A DNA stretch of 20,777 bases from CAVUUN01 sp964421755. Its GTDB lineage: Bacteria; Acidobacteriota; UBA6911; RPQK01. The first letter of the stretch is position 1. Each line of letters starts with the position of its first letter. Position numbers and translations under genes: made by a program. The notes below the pieces were generated by a model. It was not told the DNA's origin. It did no database searches and saw only the letters and a program-made list of their open reading frames with translations. The DNA lies in the NCBI GenBank assembly GCA_964421755.1, contig CAYQYP010000432.1:1-20777 (forward strand). The letters are read 5' to 3'. This document shows, in pieces, positions 1 to 8,626 of this stretch.

Positions 1-18
1 AAGGACAAGGGAATCATC

Positions 19-471
19 ATGATTCTGGACACGTTGAAGAACCTGGGTATCTATCGCAGGGTGAATCCGCTTTTCAAAGTCGCCTCCGAATACTTGGAAG
101 GAATCGACCGCAACCAGCTGGAGCCCGGTCGCTACGAGGTACGGGGCAAAGAGGTGTATGCCCTGGTCCAGGAATACACGACCCGGCCACGCGACCAGGG
201 GCGATGGGAAGCGCACCGCAAGTACACGGACCTCCACTTCCTGCTGCGTGGGGAAGAGCTCATGGGTTTCGCGAACATCGCCTCCCTCCGAAGTCTCGGC
301 GACTACGACTCAGCCAAAGATGTTGAGCATCTGGAAGGAGACGGCATCTTTCTCACGGTCCCCGAAGGGTACTTCGTCGTTTTCGGACCCGAAGATGCCC
401 ATATGCCATGTCTGGAACCGGGTCGCTCGAGCACGGTCAAGAAAGTCGTGCTGAAAATCCGAGCCAAGTGA
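19..471 (+). CDS. YhcH/YjgK/YiaL family protein (DUF386)
   Basis: This 150-residue protein matches the full length of the YhcH/YjgK/YiaL (EbgC-like) family, small cupin-fold proteins usually found with sialic acid, ketogulonate or other sugar catabolism genes. Visible family features are the central EAHRKYTDLHFLLRGEE block, with H66, D71 and H73 as probable metal or substrate contacts, the FGPEDAHMP block (H128, P130), and the closing KKVVLKI strand. The ATG at 19 follows an AAGGGAAT ribosome-binding site. The exact substrate cannot be read from sequence, and no sugar kinase, aldolase or transporter lies on its right. Anything upstream is outside the window, so it could be the last gene of a sugar operon. 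The family call is secure and the biochemical role is not. Confidence 0.9.
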   Translation: MILDTLKNLGIYRRVNPLFKVASEYLEGIDRNQLEPGRYEVRGKEVYALVQEYTTRPRDQGRWEAHRKYTDLHFLLRGEELMGFANIASLRSLGDYDSAKDVEHLEGDGIFLTVPEGYFVVFGPEDAHMPCLEPGRSSTVKKVVLKIRAK

Positions 472-480
472 GGAAGACAG

Positions 481-570
481 ATGAAAAGAACCCTCATGGT
501 GGCCCTTGGCTGCGGTTCTCTGGTCTTTCTCCTCACCGCTCTGGCGGACGATGCCCGCAACGGCGGTTAA
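481..570 (+). CDS. orphan signal-peptide mini-ORF (29 aa), possibly a gene remnant
   Basis: An ATG sits 9 bp after the stop of the preceding gene, behind a GAGGA ribosome-binding site. It opens a 29-residue frame that reads like a bare Sec signal peptide: MKRT start, a hydrophobic core (about residues 5-20), then the LTALADDARNGG end. The stop (568-570) overlaps by 3 bp the stop codon of the convergent acetyltransferase gene (567-569). The sequence looks like the start of an exported protein whose body has been lost, perhaps by a deletion that joined it to the acetyltransferase end. It could also be a genuine tiny membrane peptide. The RBS and hydrophobic profile are visible, but function is unknown. 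Confidence 0.45.
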   Translation: MKRTLMVALGCGSLVFLLTALADDARNGG

Positions 571-1313
571 GCGAGCTTTTCCAACAGGTCTTTCGTGTGC
601 AGGTAGTGGTGACTGAGGATCTGCCCATTCAGGAGTACGGTAAAGACGCCGGATGGCGAGGGTGCCCGCTCCTGGATTTCCCGCGCGCTCGTGAACTCGA
701 CCACGTTAACGCTGGTTTTCTTTCCCCGGGCGGCCTCGACAGCGAGCTTGACCGCATCGTCGAGGTAGGGGCATTGATCTGTACGGATGATAGTCAGCCC
801 TTCGCCGAATCGCTTTGCTCTTATCTCCCAGTCGGTCGGAAACGATGGAGAAGTTCCTCGGTCGAACTTCTTGACCATAAGGTGGAACGAAGGAGGCACT
901 TGATCAACCGGCTCAAACCCGTGACCCACCAAGAGTTTCTTGCTGAGCAGCCAGTTGCCCTCGCTCGTGACCATGGCGACGCCTTTGAGGCCCTCTTTTC
1001 TCGCGTCTGCGAGGCATTCCTCGAGAAGCATTCCTGCGTATCCCTTGCCTTTGCTCGAGCCGACCACCCACAGGCAGTGAATGATCATATATCCGTCGGC
1101 TCGTACCGCCCGCCAGGCGTGTTCACCAGGGATGTACTCGATGAACCCCCTCCCGCCTTCCGAGAGATCCAGCATCTTGATCTTGAGGCCTTCTGAGAAA
1201 CGCGCCCGAAGCCAGCTCAGCTTGCGCTGGTAGCCATCCGTCTTCTTCCGGCTCATCCTGCAGAAGAAACCGGTCTCGGTCACGTTCTGCTCATTGACGT
1301 CGATGATCTTCAT
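567..1313 (-). CDS. GNAT family N-acetyltransferase with C-terminal YoaP-type domain
   Basis: This 248-residue protein combines a GNAT acetyltransferase domain (about residues 40-150) with a C-terminal domain resembling YoaP. The acetyl-CoA pyrophosphate-binding turn is visible as VVGSSKGKGYAG (residues 83-94), followed by a helix, and HGFEP marks the usual late GNAT strand and turn. The tail holds a CPY motif (C181-Y183) and a beta-rich end, as in proteins with the YoaP module. GNAT enzymes transfer an acetyl group from acetyl-CoA to an amine; the substrate here is unknown. The ATG at 1313 lies 18 bp after the stop of the RND pump gene on the same strand, so the gene is probably the last member of the efflux operon. 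A drug- or peptide-modifying role beside a pump is plausible but inferred. Confidence 0.85.
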   Translation of the reverse strand: MKIIDVNEQNVTETGFFCRMSRKKTDGYQRKLSWLRARFSEGLKIKMLDLSEGGRGFIEYIPGEHAWRAVRADGYMIIHCLWVVGSSKGKGYAGMLLEECLADARKEGLKGVAMVTSEGNWLLSKKLLVGHGFEPVDQVPPSFHLMVKKFDRGTSPSFPTDWEIRAKRFGEGLTIIRTDQCPYLDDAVKLAVEAARGKKTSVNVVEFTSAREIQERAPSPSGVFTVLLNGQILSHHYLHTKDLLEKLA

Positions 1314-1331
1314 GAGCCGTGCCTTAGTTCC

Positions 1332-4300
1332 TTACCGCTTCTTGTGGATCCACTCGCGGCCCGACTGGGTCACCACGAAGAAGGCCGGCACCAGGACAAT
1401 CGCGAGCACGGTCGCCGCGATCATCCCGCCGAAGACCGTGGTCCCCAGGGAGCGGCGGGCAATGGAGCCGGCACCGGTGGCCCAAACCAGCGGTGCGACA
1501 CCGAGGATGAACGCCAACGCCGTCATCATTACTGCCCGAAACCGGAGCCGCGCTGCCTCTACCGCTGCGTCGAGAATCGATTGCCCGCGCTCCTCCCTGA
1601 GCACCCGTGCGAACTCCACGATCAGAATGGCGTTTTTCGCCGAGAGTCCAACCAGGAGCACAAGACCGATCTGTGCGTAGAGATCAAGGCTCAGCTTGGC
1701 AATAAGCAGGCCCACCAGGGCGCCCAGGATCGCCACCGGGACGGAGAGCATGACGGCCGCCGGAATGCTCCAGCTTTCGTACTGGGCCACGAGGAACAGG
1801 TAAGAGAAGAGCAGGGCCAGCAGAAAAAGAATTGGACCCTGGGCGCCACTCTCCTGTTCGAAGTAGGACATTCCCGACCACTCGAACTGCATGCCCTTCG
1901 GGAGCACGCGCGCGGCAATCTCCCTGACGGCGTTCATTGCGTCACCGGAGCTGACGCCCGGTTCAGGTTCTCCATTGATCCGGATGCACCGATACATGTT
2001 GAACCGATTGATCGATTCCGGTCCGACCTTGGACTGGAGGGAGACAAGCGTATTCAGTGGGACCATCGATCCAGAGGCGCTCTTGACGTATAGGCGGCCG
2101 ATGTCCTCCTGGTTGCTCCGGTAGGGCGTCTCAGCCTGCACGATCACCCGGAAAACCCGGCCGAACTTGTTGAAGTCGTTGACGTAGAGGGACCCGAGGT
2201 GTGTCTGGAGGGTCCGAAAGACGTCGGCCACCGGGACTCCCAGTGCCTGGGCCTGCTTGCGGTCGACTTCGAGCCGAAGCTGAGGGACGTTCGTCTGGTA
2301 AGTGCTGAACATGTTCTGCACCCGGGGGTCCTGGTTGACGGCCACGACGAGCGCCCGCATCGCTTCCGCCATTGTGCGTGGGTCCCCGCTGCCCAGGTCC
2401 TGGAGCTGCATCTCGAAACCCGCCGTCTGACCCAGTCCGCGAATCGGCGGTACCTGGTAAGCGAACAGCATGCCGCCTTCAACCCGGGCAACCTTGCGGC
2501 GAATCTGGGTCAGGATGGAGTCGATACCCAGGTCAGGGGTCAGACGCTCGTCCCAGTCGTCCAGTCCGATGATGACCAGTGCGGAGTTCGGCCCTCCGGA
2601 TCCACCGATCGTGTTGATGGCCTTCACACCGGGTATCGTGTGGACGATCTCTTCCATCTGCCTGGTTACGCTTCCCGTGCGCGCCAGTGAAGAGCCGTCC
2701 GGAAGAAGGAAGTTCGAAAAGACGACTCCCTGATCTTCGGTCGCAATGAAGGATTTCGGCATCATGCCAAAGACGAAATATACGGCGACCCCCACGCTCG
2801 CGAGAATCAGGAACATGACCACCAGGTGGCGGGCCACGCGACGCACGCCCCACCTGTAACCCCCCGTTGCCCCGAGAAACGCCGTGTTGAACCACCGCAG
2901 GAAGAAGATGGGCCGGGGCGGTTCCTTGCGCAGCAGGTGTGCGCACAACGCCGGGCTCAGCGTGAGGGCCACAAAAGCAGAAATGGCGAACGAAATGGCA
3001 ATAGTGACGGCAAACTGACGGTACAGCTCGCCGGTGATTCCCGGGGTAAAAGCAACCGGGACGAAAACGGCGCCGAGCACCAATGCCGAGGCGATGATCG
3101 GCCCGGTCACCTCGCTCATCGCCACCTCGGCGGCCTCTTTGGGCGCCATCCCGTGTTCAATGTGGCGCTGAACGTTTTCGATGACGACGATTGCATCATC
3201 GACGACCAATCCGATCGCGAGCACCAGGCCAAACAGGGTCAGCGAGTTGATCGAGAACCCGAACATGCGCAGGAACACGAAGGTTCCGATCAGCGAAACG
3301 GGGATAGCTGCCGCGGGTATCAGGCTGGCCCGCCAGTCCTGGAGGAATATGAAGACGACGAAGATCACCAGGCCGAGCGCTATCAGCAGTGTCTCGACCA
3401 ACTCCGACAGAGACTTCTTGATGAACAAGGTCTCGTCGCGGATAACCGAGTATTCCATGTCGTCCGGGAATTGTGCGGCGAGCTTCTGGAGGACTTCGTT
3501 CACCCCGTCCGCAACGTCGAGGGCGTTGGCTTCCGGCAGCTGAAAAATGCCCATGACGACGGCCGGTTTCCCGTTCAGGCGCCCGAATGAGTTGTAGCTT
3601 TGGGCGCCCAGTTCCACGCGTGCGATATCCGACATCCTGACGAGGGAACCGTTCTGGTTTGCCCGGACGATGATGTCCTTGAACTCGGACTCTTCTGTGA
3701 GCCGGCCGGTCGAGAGGATCGAGTACTGGAACTGTTGATCCGGGGTGGATGGAGCGCCGCCTATCTGCCCTGCGGCAGCCTGGATGTTTTGATCGCGGAT
3801 CGCACGGTTTACCTCATCGACTCCGATGCCAAGGCTGGTCATGCGGTCCGGATCCAGCCAGATGCGCATGCCGTAGTCGCGGGCCGTGAAGACGTTGACA
3901 TCACCGACGCCCGGAACTCGCGCCAGGGCGTCCTTCATGTAGATTCCCGCATAGTTGCCCAGGAAGACGTCGTCGTACGTCCCGTTCGGCGAAGTGAGGT
4001 TCAGGACCATCAGCATCGAGGTGGAGCTCTTGCGCACCGACACCCCGCGCTGCACAACCTCCGAAGGGAGCTGAGGCGTGGCCAGCGCCACCCGGTTCTG
4101 CACGTTGACCGCGGCGATATCGGGGTCCGTCCCCACCTTGAACGTCACGGTCAGGTTGTAGCTGCCGCTGTTCGAGCTGGCGGATGACATGTAGATCATG
4201 TCCTCGACGCCGTTGACCTGCTGCTCGATCGGTGCGGCCACGGTCGCCTCGACGACTTCGGCGCTTGCCCCAGCGTAGGTCGCAAAAATCTGGACCTGCG

Positions 4301-4424
4301 GAGGCGAAATCTCCGGGTACATGGAGATCGGCAGTTGCGTGATCGTGATCGACCCCGCCAGTACGATAACCAGCGAGATCACTATTGCGAATTTGGGCCT
4401 GGAGATGAAGAACTTGCTAAGCAC
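1332..4424 (-). CDS. RND multidrug efflux pump, inner-membrane permease (HAE1/AcrB type)
   Basis: This 1030-residue protein is a full-length AcrB/MexB-type resistance-nodulation-division permease, the proton-driven trimer that takes drugs or other hydrophobic compounds from periplasm and membrane. The N-terminus FFISRPKFA, the periplasmic porter start QLPISMYPEISPP and two sets of transmembrane helices follow the family layout. The proton relay is intact: D409 and D410 in GLVVDDAIVVIEN of TM4, and K930 in GLSAKNAILIVEFA of TM10. The start is GTG (4422-4424), preceded by a strong GAGGAGG, and it overlaps the end of the adaptor gene by 8 bp, so translation is probably coupled. The genes for the other two tripartite components lie upstream. 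Nothing looks truncated. Substrate range cannot be predicted. Confidence 0.97.
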   Translation of the reverse strand: MLSKFFISRPKFAIVISLVIVLAGSITITQLPISMYPEISPPQVQIFATYAGASAEVVEATVAAPIEQQVNGVEDMIYMSSASSNSGSYNLTVTFKVGTDPDIAAVNVQNRVALATPQLPSEVVQRGVSVRKSSTSMLMVLNLTSPNGTYDDVFLGNYAGIYMKDALARVPGVGDVNVFTARDYGMRIWLDPDRMTSLGIGVDEVNRAIRDQNIQAAAGQIGGAPSTPDQQFQYSILSTGRLTEESEFKDIIVRANQNGSLVRMSDIARVELGAQSYNSFGRLNGKPAVVMGIFQLPEANALDVADGVNEVLQKLAAQFPDDMEYSVIRDETLFIKKSLSELVETLLIALGLVIFVVFIFLQDWRASLIPAAAIPVSLIGTFVFLRMFGFSINSLTLFGLVLAIGLVVDDAIVVIENVQRHIEHGMAPKEAAEVAMSEVTGPIIASALVLGAVFVPVAFTPGITGELYRQFAVTIAISFAISAFVALTLSPALCAHLLRKEPPRPIFFLRWFNTAFLGATGGYRWGVRRVARHLVVMFLILASVGVAVYFVFGMMPKSFIATEDQGVVFSNFLLPDGSSLARTGSVTRQMEEIVHTIPGVKAINTIGGSGGPNSALVIIGLDDWDERLTPDLGIDSILTQIRRKVARVEGGMLFAYQVPPIRGLGQTAGFEMQLQDLGSGDPRTMAEAMRALVVAVNQDPRVQNMFSTYQTNVPQLRLEVDRKQAQALGVPVADVFRTLQTHLGSLYVNDFNKFGRVFRVIVQAETPYRSNQEDIGRLYVKSASGSMVPLNTLVSLQSKVGPESINRFNMYRCIRINGEPEPGVSSGDAMNAVREIAARVLPKGMQFEWSGMSYFEQESGAQGPILFLLALLFSYLFLVAQYESWSIPAAVMLSVPVAILGALVGLLIAKLSLDLYAQIGLVLLVGLSAKNAILIVEFARVLREERGQSILDAAVEAARLRFRAVMMTALAFILGVAPLVWATGAGSIARRSLGTTVFGGMIAATVLAIVLVPAFFVVTQSGREWIHKKR

Positions 4425-5613
4425 CGGGCTTTCCCTCCTCGGCCGGGGCTGCCCCCTGAGGCACCGGATTCACTTGTCCACCGGGAGTCACTTTCTGAAC
4501 GCCGCTTGTGATCACCGATTCACCCTCGGACAATCCTTCGTTCACGATCCAGTCGGTTCCCACTTCCTCCCCGAGCTTCACTCGTCTGACCAGAGCCTTC
4601 TTCGCGGCGTCAACGGTCAGCACGAAGGCTCCGACCTGGTCGCGCTGCACGGCGGACTGGGGAACGAGCAGTCGCTGGCGACTGCTGCGCTCGGTTGAGA
4701 CGACGGTGACAAACTGCCCTGGGCGCAGGAGCAGCTCCGGGTTCGGAAACGTAGCCCGGAGCATGAGTGTTCCCGTGGCTCGCTCTACCCGGTTGTCCTG
4801 GAAGTCAATGCGTCCTTTGTGCGGGAACAACGAGCCGTCAACCAGCCGGATGGTCGGGATCAGTTGCGGGATGGATTGCCCTCCGTGGCGCCCCGTTGCC
4901 GTCTTCTGCTGGAGCTCCAGGTATTCGCGTTCGTTGATCGGGAACGATACCCACATGGGGTTGAGCTGGATGATCGTTGCGAGCACCCCACTCTCTGGTC
5001 CCACCATGTTCCCGACGTGGATGGCCGTTCGGCCGATCCGGCCGCTGATCGGAGCGCGGATTTCCGTGTAACCGAGGTTTAGTTTGGCCTGCCTGAGCCG
5101 CGCCTGGCGTTCCTTGAGCAAGGCCCGATTTTCGAGGACGGTCCGTTCGGCGGCGTCGAAAGTCACTTTCGATGTTCCGCCGGTGTCCTTTACGGTGTTG
5201 AGGCGCTCCAGGTACTTTTCGGCATTCTGAAGGGTCGCTTCCGTCTGGGCGATGGATGCCTCGGCGACGTCCACGGCCGCCTGGTAGGGCTCCTGTTCGA
5301 TGACGTAAAGCAGGTCGCCCTCCTTCACGTCGCTTCCCTCCTCGAAGTTGCGGCGGGTCAGAAAACCGCTGATACGGGCGCGCAGGTCCACGTAGGAGAC
5401 CGATTCGGTACGGCCCACGTACTCGGTGCTGTCCGATATCGGCGCCTGCCGGACGGCGGTGACGATGACCGAGGGAGGAGGCGGAGCGGCAGGTCCTGCG
5501 GCTTGCTGCGGTCTCGTGCAGCCCCCCGGGAGAAGCGCGGCTGCCAGCAAGAGAGGAAAGAGCCAGGTGAGGACCCGGCGTTGGGATTCGGCGGAAACTC
5601 GTTTAGCAATCAT
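4417..5613 (-). CDS. RND efflux periplasmic adaptor (membrane fusion protein, AcrA type)
   Basis: This 398-residue adaptor would join the inner-membrane RND pump to the outer-membrane channel. An N-terminal signal (residues 14-31) ends in LLPGGC, a plausible though imperfect lipobox with C32 as lipidated residue. The lipoyl-like half-motif begins near VDLRARISGFL and resumes at YTEIRAPISGRIG (residues 182-194), flanking an alpha-helical hairpin (about 105-180). The beta-barrel and membrane-proximal domains follow (LRPGQFV near residue 296, VPQSAV near 327). The C-terminus is short and rich in Pro, Ala and Gly. The ATG (5611-5613) overlaps the upstream gene's TGA in an ATGA arrangement, which indicates coupled translation. 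Confidence 0.95.
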   Translation of the reverse strand: MIAKRVSAESQRRVLTWLFPLLLAAALLPGGCTRPQQAAGPAAPPPPSVIVTAVRQAPISDSTEYVGRTESVSYVDLRARISGFLTRRNFEEGSDVKEGDLLYVIEQEPYQAAVDVAEASIAQTEATLQNAEKYLERLNTVKDTGGTSKVTFDAAERTVLENRALLKERQARLRQAKLNLGYTEIRAPISGRIGRTAIHVGNMVGPESGVLATIIQLNPMWVSFPINEREYLELQQKTATGRHGGQSIPQLIPTIRLVDGSLFPHKGRIDFQDNRVERATGTLMLRATFPNPELLLRPGQFVTVVSTERSSRQRLLVPQSAVQRDQVGAFVLTVDAAKKALVRRVKLGEEVGTDWIVNEGLSEGESVITSGVQKVTPGGQVNPVPQGAAPAEEGKPGA

Positions 5614-7088
5614 GGATTAGAGCCTGTCTTGTCTGGAGGTTGGGGGACGGTTTGGGGCGCCAATGGCGTCCACCCGCCTCCCAGGGCTTTATAGAGACGG
5701 ATCAAGTCGGACGTCACCGTGGCGTCGCTCTGGGCCAGTTGGTCCTGGAAGGAAAGCAGCGAGCGCTGCGACTCGAGAACCGGCAGGAAATCGACCAGGC
5801 CCGCCCCGTAACTATCACGGACGACCTGAACGGCGCGAGCGGCTGCTTCGGAGGCTTCCACCAGCGAACGGCGTCTCACTTGCTCATCGGCGTAAGCGAT
5901 CAGACCGTTCTCGACTTCTTCGAGTGCGAGCAGGATTGACGTCTCGTAGTCGGCCAGCGCTTGCTCCTGCAGGGCATTTTGCACCTCGATCCCCTGGCGG
6001 ATTCGTCCCGCGTCGAAAACCGTATAGAACGCGCTCGCGGCAATCGACCCGATCAGGTTCCCGAGGGACAGGGGATTCCCTTTCGTGATCATCTCGTAGC
6101 CGATGCTTCCGGGGAGGAAGAACTGCGGGTACCGGGCTGCGGTAGCCACGCCCACGGCAGCCGTTCTGGCCGCCAGCACGCGCTCCGCGCGCCGGATATC
6201 GGGCCTCCGCCGCAGCGTGTCGGCTGGGACCCCGACGGCGATCTCCGGAGGACCGACGGGTATTCTTCCGGTTCCGCTCAGCTCTGCCGACAGCTCTCCG
6301 GGTCTGGCGCCCAGGAGGACGGCCAACCGGTTCTTCGCCTGCTCGAGGTTGGTCTCAAGTGTCGGGATCCGAGCTCGCGAACCGGCCAGGGAGTATTCCG
6401 CCTGATCAACGTCCAGCCGTGTGGTCAGCCCGGCCTCGTAAAGTTCCCGAGCCAGTCGCAGCGTGTCTTCCTGGATCCTCAGATTACTCTCGGCGATCAC
6501 TAGTTGTGCCTGGTACTGCCGTACCTCGACGTAGTTGATGGCTACCTCGGCGAGAAGGCTGACCAAGATGTCCCGCAGAAGCTCCTGGCTGGCCTCCAGG
6601 TTCGCATCGGCAACCTCGATTGACCGCCGGACCCGTCCAAAGACGTCGTATTCCCAGCCCGCATCGAAACCTGTGCTGAAGAAGCCGGCATTCGCAGCCG
6701 TGCCCATCCGGTTCGATCCGCGGGTGAACCCGACCAGTCCCGAGGCGCTAACAGTCGGAAATCGGTCGGTGTTCGCGATTCCGCGGCGTGCTCGCGCCTC
6801 TCGGAGGGCGGCTTCTGCTCGGCGCAGGTCGAGATTGCCTTTCATTGCCCGCTCTATGAGGCCGTTGAGAATCGGGTCCTGCAGCGTGGTCCACCACTGG
6901 GCCAGAGACTCATCCGGCCGAGTCGTGGACGTGAGCCCTTCGGACATCCCGGTATTCCAGCTGGGTGGGGTCACCGTGACCGGTTTCTTGTAGTCGGGTC
7001 CGACAGCCCGGTGCCTGCATGACGAGGCGGCAAGCATCGCAGCGAAAAGTAGCAGGGCACACCACCGCCTGGATTGAGTCTTTCTCAC
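5610..7088 (-). CDS. RND efflux outer-membrane factor (TolC superfamily, NodT/OprM-like lipoprotein)
   Basis: This 492-residue outer-membrane factor forms the exit duct of the tripartite pump. The signal peptide ends at LAASSC (C24), a lipoprotein site, and is followed by the hallmark AVGPDYKKP segment of the NodT family. The rest is the expected duplicated helical barrel with W-rich starts (LAQWWTTLQDP) and long amphipathic helices. I chose the GTG start at 7086-7088: an ATG two bases upstream is out of frame and runs straight into TGA, while GGAG sits just before the GTG. It is the first gene of the operon, so the order is channel, adaptor, pump, instead of the more usual adaptor, pump, channel. 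No regulator gene adjoins it. Confidence 0.95.
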   Translation of the reverse strand: MRKTQSRRWCALLLFAAMLAASSCRHRAVGPDYKKPVTVTPPSWNTGMSEGLTSTTRPDESLAQWWTTLQDPILNGLIERAMKGNLDLRRAEAALREARARRGIANTDRFPTVSASGLVGFTRGSNRMGTAANAGFFSTGFDAGWEYDVFGRVRRSIEVADANLEASQELLRDILVSLLAEVAINYVEVRQYQAQLVIAESNLRIQEDTLRLARELYEAGLTTRLDVDQAEYSLAGSRARIPTLETNLEQAKNRLAVLLGARPGELSAELSGTGRIPVGPPEIAVGVPADTLRRRPDIRRAERVLAARTAAVGVATAARYPQFFLPGSIGYEMITKGNPLSLGNLIGSIAASAFYTVFDAGRIRQGIEVQNALQEQALADYETSILLALEEVENGLIAYADEQVRRRSLVEASEAAARAVQVVRDSYGAGLVDFLPVLESQRSLLSFQDQLAQSDATVTSDLIRLYKALGGGWTPLAPQTVPQPPDKTGSNP

Positions 7089-7361
7089 ATTGTCTCCAAC
7101 TTCCCAACCATACGAGTCAGTCCGGCCCGCGTTTCATTTCCGGCCGCAGCCTGAGCCCAAAAGACGCTTATCATAACGCGGAAAGAGCAGGGAATAAGGG
7201 GATTTCTGCTGAGCCGCCGGGCGCAGGCTATACGGAGCCAAACTGCCTGACTCCCGAGAGTGCTGACCTCAGTCTTTCGTCTCTTGCCAATCCGGAATGG
7301 GGAAATGGAGTTGGATGGTTTTTCACTGTGCGTTCGACAATCCGGGAGTATCATTCGCCGC
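7089..7361. other. divergent intergenic region between efflux operon and URO-D gene
   Basis: This 273 bp gap must hold the promoters of both divergent units. On the minus strand a TATGAT hexamer (about 7170-7175) could be a -10 box for the efflux operon, but no good -35 sits at the right distance. On the plus strand I found no convincing promoter. I saw no clean operator dyad for a TetR- or MarR-type repressor. Confidence 0.35.
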
Positions 7362-8501
7362 ATGACTGGGCGCGAGCGGCTGATGACGGCGATAAGGCTC
7401 GGGCAAACGGACTGCGTGCCGGTCTGCCCGGATATCTCAAACATGGTTCCCTGCCGGCTGACCGGACGCCCCTTCTGGGATATCTATCTACACGAGAAGC
7501 CGACGCTTTACGAGGCTTACCGGGACGCGGTCGACTACTTCGGATTCGACGGATGGTGGACCGACTACTTCTCGACAATCCAGCCGATAACCCGCGAGCC
7601 TTTCCGCTGGGAACACTTCCCCGTGCGTGAGGAGGATGGCCGAAAGATCCGCCGGTCGCTTTTCAGGACTCCGGAAGGCGATCTCGAACGCGAGACTACC
7701 TACTACCCAGCCGATAGCCCAACCGAGACTGAAAAGCCGCTGAAGGATTTGAAAGCATCGAGACACCTCTGGAAATACCTCTTTCCCGAGGTGAGCGGAA
7801 TCCGGGCCGACGACTTCCTGGCATTGCGCAAAGACTGGGGCGAGCGCGGCATCCTCGGTATCTGGATACCCGCCCCCGGCTTTAACGTCTGGCTGGACTG
7901 GCTTCAAGACGGCGTGATGCAGTGCTCCGTCCTGTACTACGAAGAAAAGGAAGTGCTCGACGAGTTTAACGAGGTATACACGCGTCACTTCATGCGCCTT
8001 CTGGATCTAATCCTGCCGCTCCAGCCGGACTTCATCCTGACCGGCGGATCAGGTGGCTTCGCCCTTCAGTCGCCTACGATCTGGCGTGAATACGCACTTC
8101 CGGCGTTGCGGGAAATAACGCGCCGGGCTAAAGAGGCGGGCGTTCTCACGATGGTCCATTCATGCGGACGCCAGGCTCAGATGGTCAAGTGGTGTGCCGA
8201 GGAAACGGATCTGAATTGTATCAATCCGTTGGAACCGCCTCCCATGGGCGATTGCAGCCTTGCGGACCTCAAGCGGGAGTTCGGTAGCAAGATTTGCCTG
8301 ATGGGCAACCTGCACACGACCGATGTCATGCTCAGGGGAAGCGTCCGGGAGGTCGAGAAAGCCGCGACCGAAGCTATCGATGCCGCCGGAGGGGGTGGTG
8401 GGTTCATCCTCTCGACCGGCGATCAGTGCGGCCGTGACACGCCGTATGAGAATATCTTCCGACTCATTGACGTTGCTCGAAGCTACGGACAATACCGGTG
8501 A
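7362..8501 (+). CDS. uroporphyrinogen decarboxylase (URO-D) family protein, MtaA/CmuA-like
   Basis: I place the start at the ATG at 7362, giving 379 residues beginning MTGRERLMTAI, the typical opening of this family; the frame is open upstream but unlike the family there. The protein has the URO-D TIM-barrel pattern. It carries the His-X-Cys...Cys arrangement of corrinoid methyltransferases: H266 and C268 in VHSCGR and C356 in GDQCG, which in MtaA-type proteins bind zinc to activate a thiol acceptor such as coenzyme M. It therefore looks more like a methyl-transfer or demethylase component than heme-pathway HemE. No corrinoid protein or partner methyltransferase lies nearby, so substrate and acceptor are unknown. 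No strong ribosome-binding site precedes the chosen ATG, so the start is the weakest part of the call. Confidence 0.88.
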   Translation: MTGRERLMTAIRLGQTDCVPVCPDISNMVPCRLTGRPFWDIYLHEKPTLYEAYRDAVDYFGFDGWWTDYFSTIQPITREPFRWEHFPVREEDGRKIRRSLFRTPEGDLERETTYYPADSPTETEKPLKDLKASRHLWKYLFPEVSGIRADDFLALRKDWGERGILGIWIPAPGFNVWLDWLQDGVMQCSVLYYEEKEVLDEFNEVYTRHFMRLLDLILPLQPDFILTGGSGGFALQSPTIWREYALPALREITRRAKEAGVLTMVHSCGRQAQMVKWCAEETDLNCINPLEPPPMGDCSLADLKREFGSKICLMGNLHTTDVMLRGSVREVEKAATEAIDAAGGGGGFILSTGDQCGRDTPYENIFRLIDVARSYGQYR

Positions 8502-8512
8502 GTTGCAGCTAC

Positions 8513-8603
8513 ACCCGAAGGACCTCAAGGCCCTCAAGGACCACAAGAACATTCTGAAATGGCCTTTCCTTGTTGTCCTTGAGGCCCTTGAGGTCCTTCG
8601 GGT
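8513..8603. repeat. long imperfect inverted repeat, probable bidirectional terminator
   Basis: Left arm 8513-8549 (acccgaaggacctcaaggcc...) pairs with right arm 8566-8603 (...ggtccttcgggt) around a 16-base loop, with only a few mismatches. Each arm also contains an internal repeat of the CTCAAGG type. It lies between the convergent URO-D and DUF488 genes, starting 11 bp after the URO-D stop, so transcripts from either side would fold into a very stable hairpin. No long T-tract follows on either strand, so it could be a mobile palindromic repeat rather than a classic intrinsic terminator. Confidence 0.75.
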
Positions 8604-8626
8604 CGTCGCAATCTCTCCCCGCATCT

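Noticed and set aside
408..1196. Plus-strand open frame of 262 codons across the end of the YhcH gene and the acetyltransferase
   Set aside because: It is antisense to a clear GNAT gene and out of frame with the YhcH gene; its protein has no recognisable motif and no ribosome-binding site.
2826..3590. Plus-strand open frame of 254 codons inside the RND pump gene
   Set aside because: It is antisense to an intact AcrB-type gene, and its highly polar, His/Gln/Arg-rich product is typical of antisense reading of a GC-rich membrane-protein gene.
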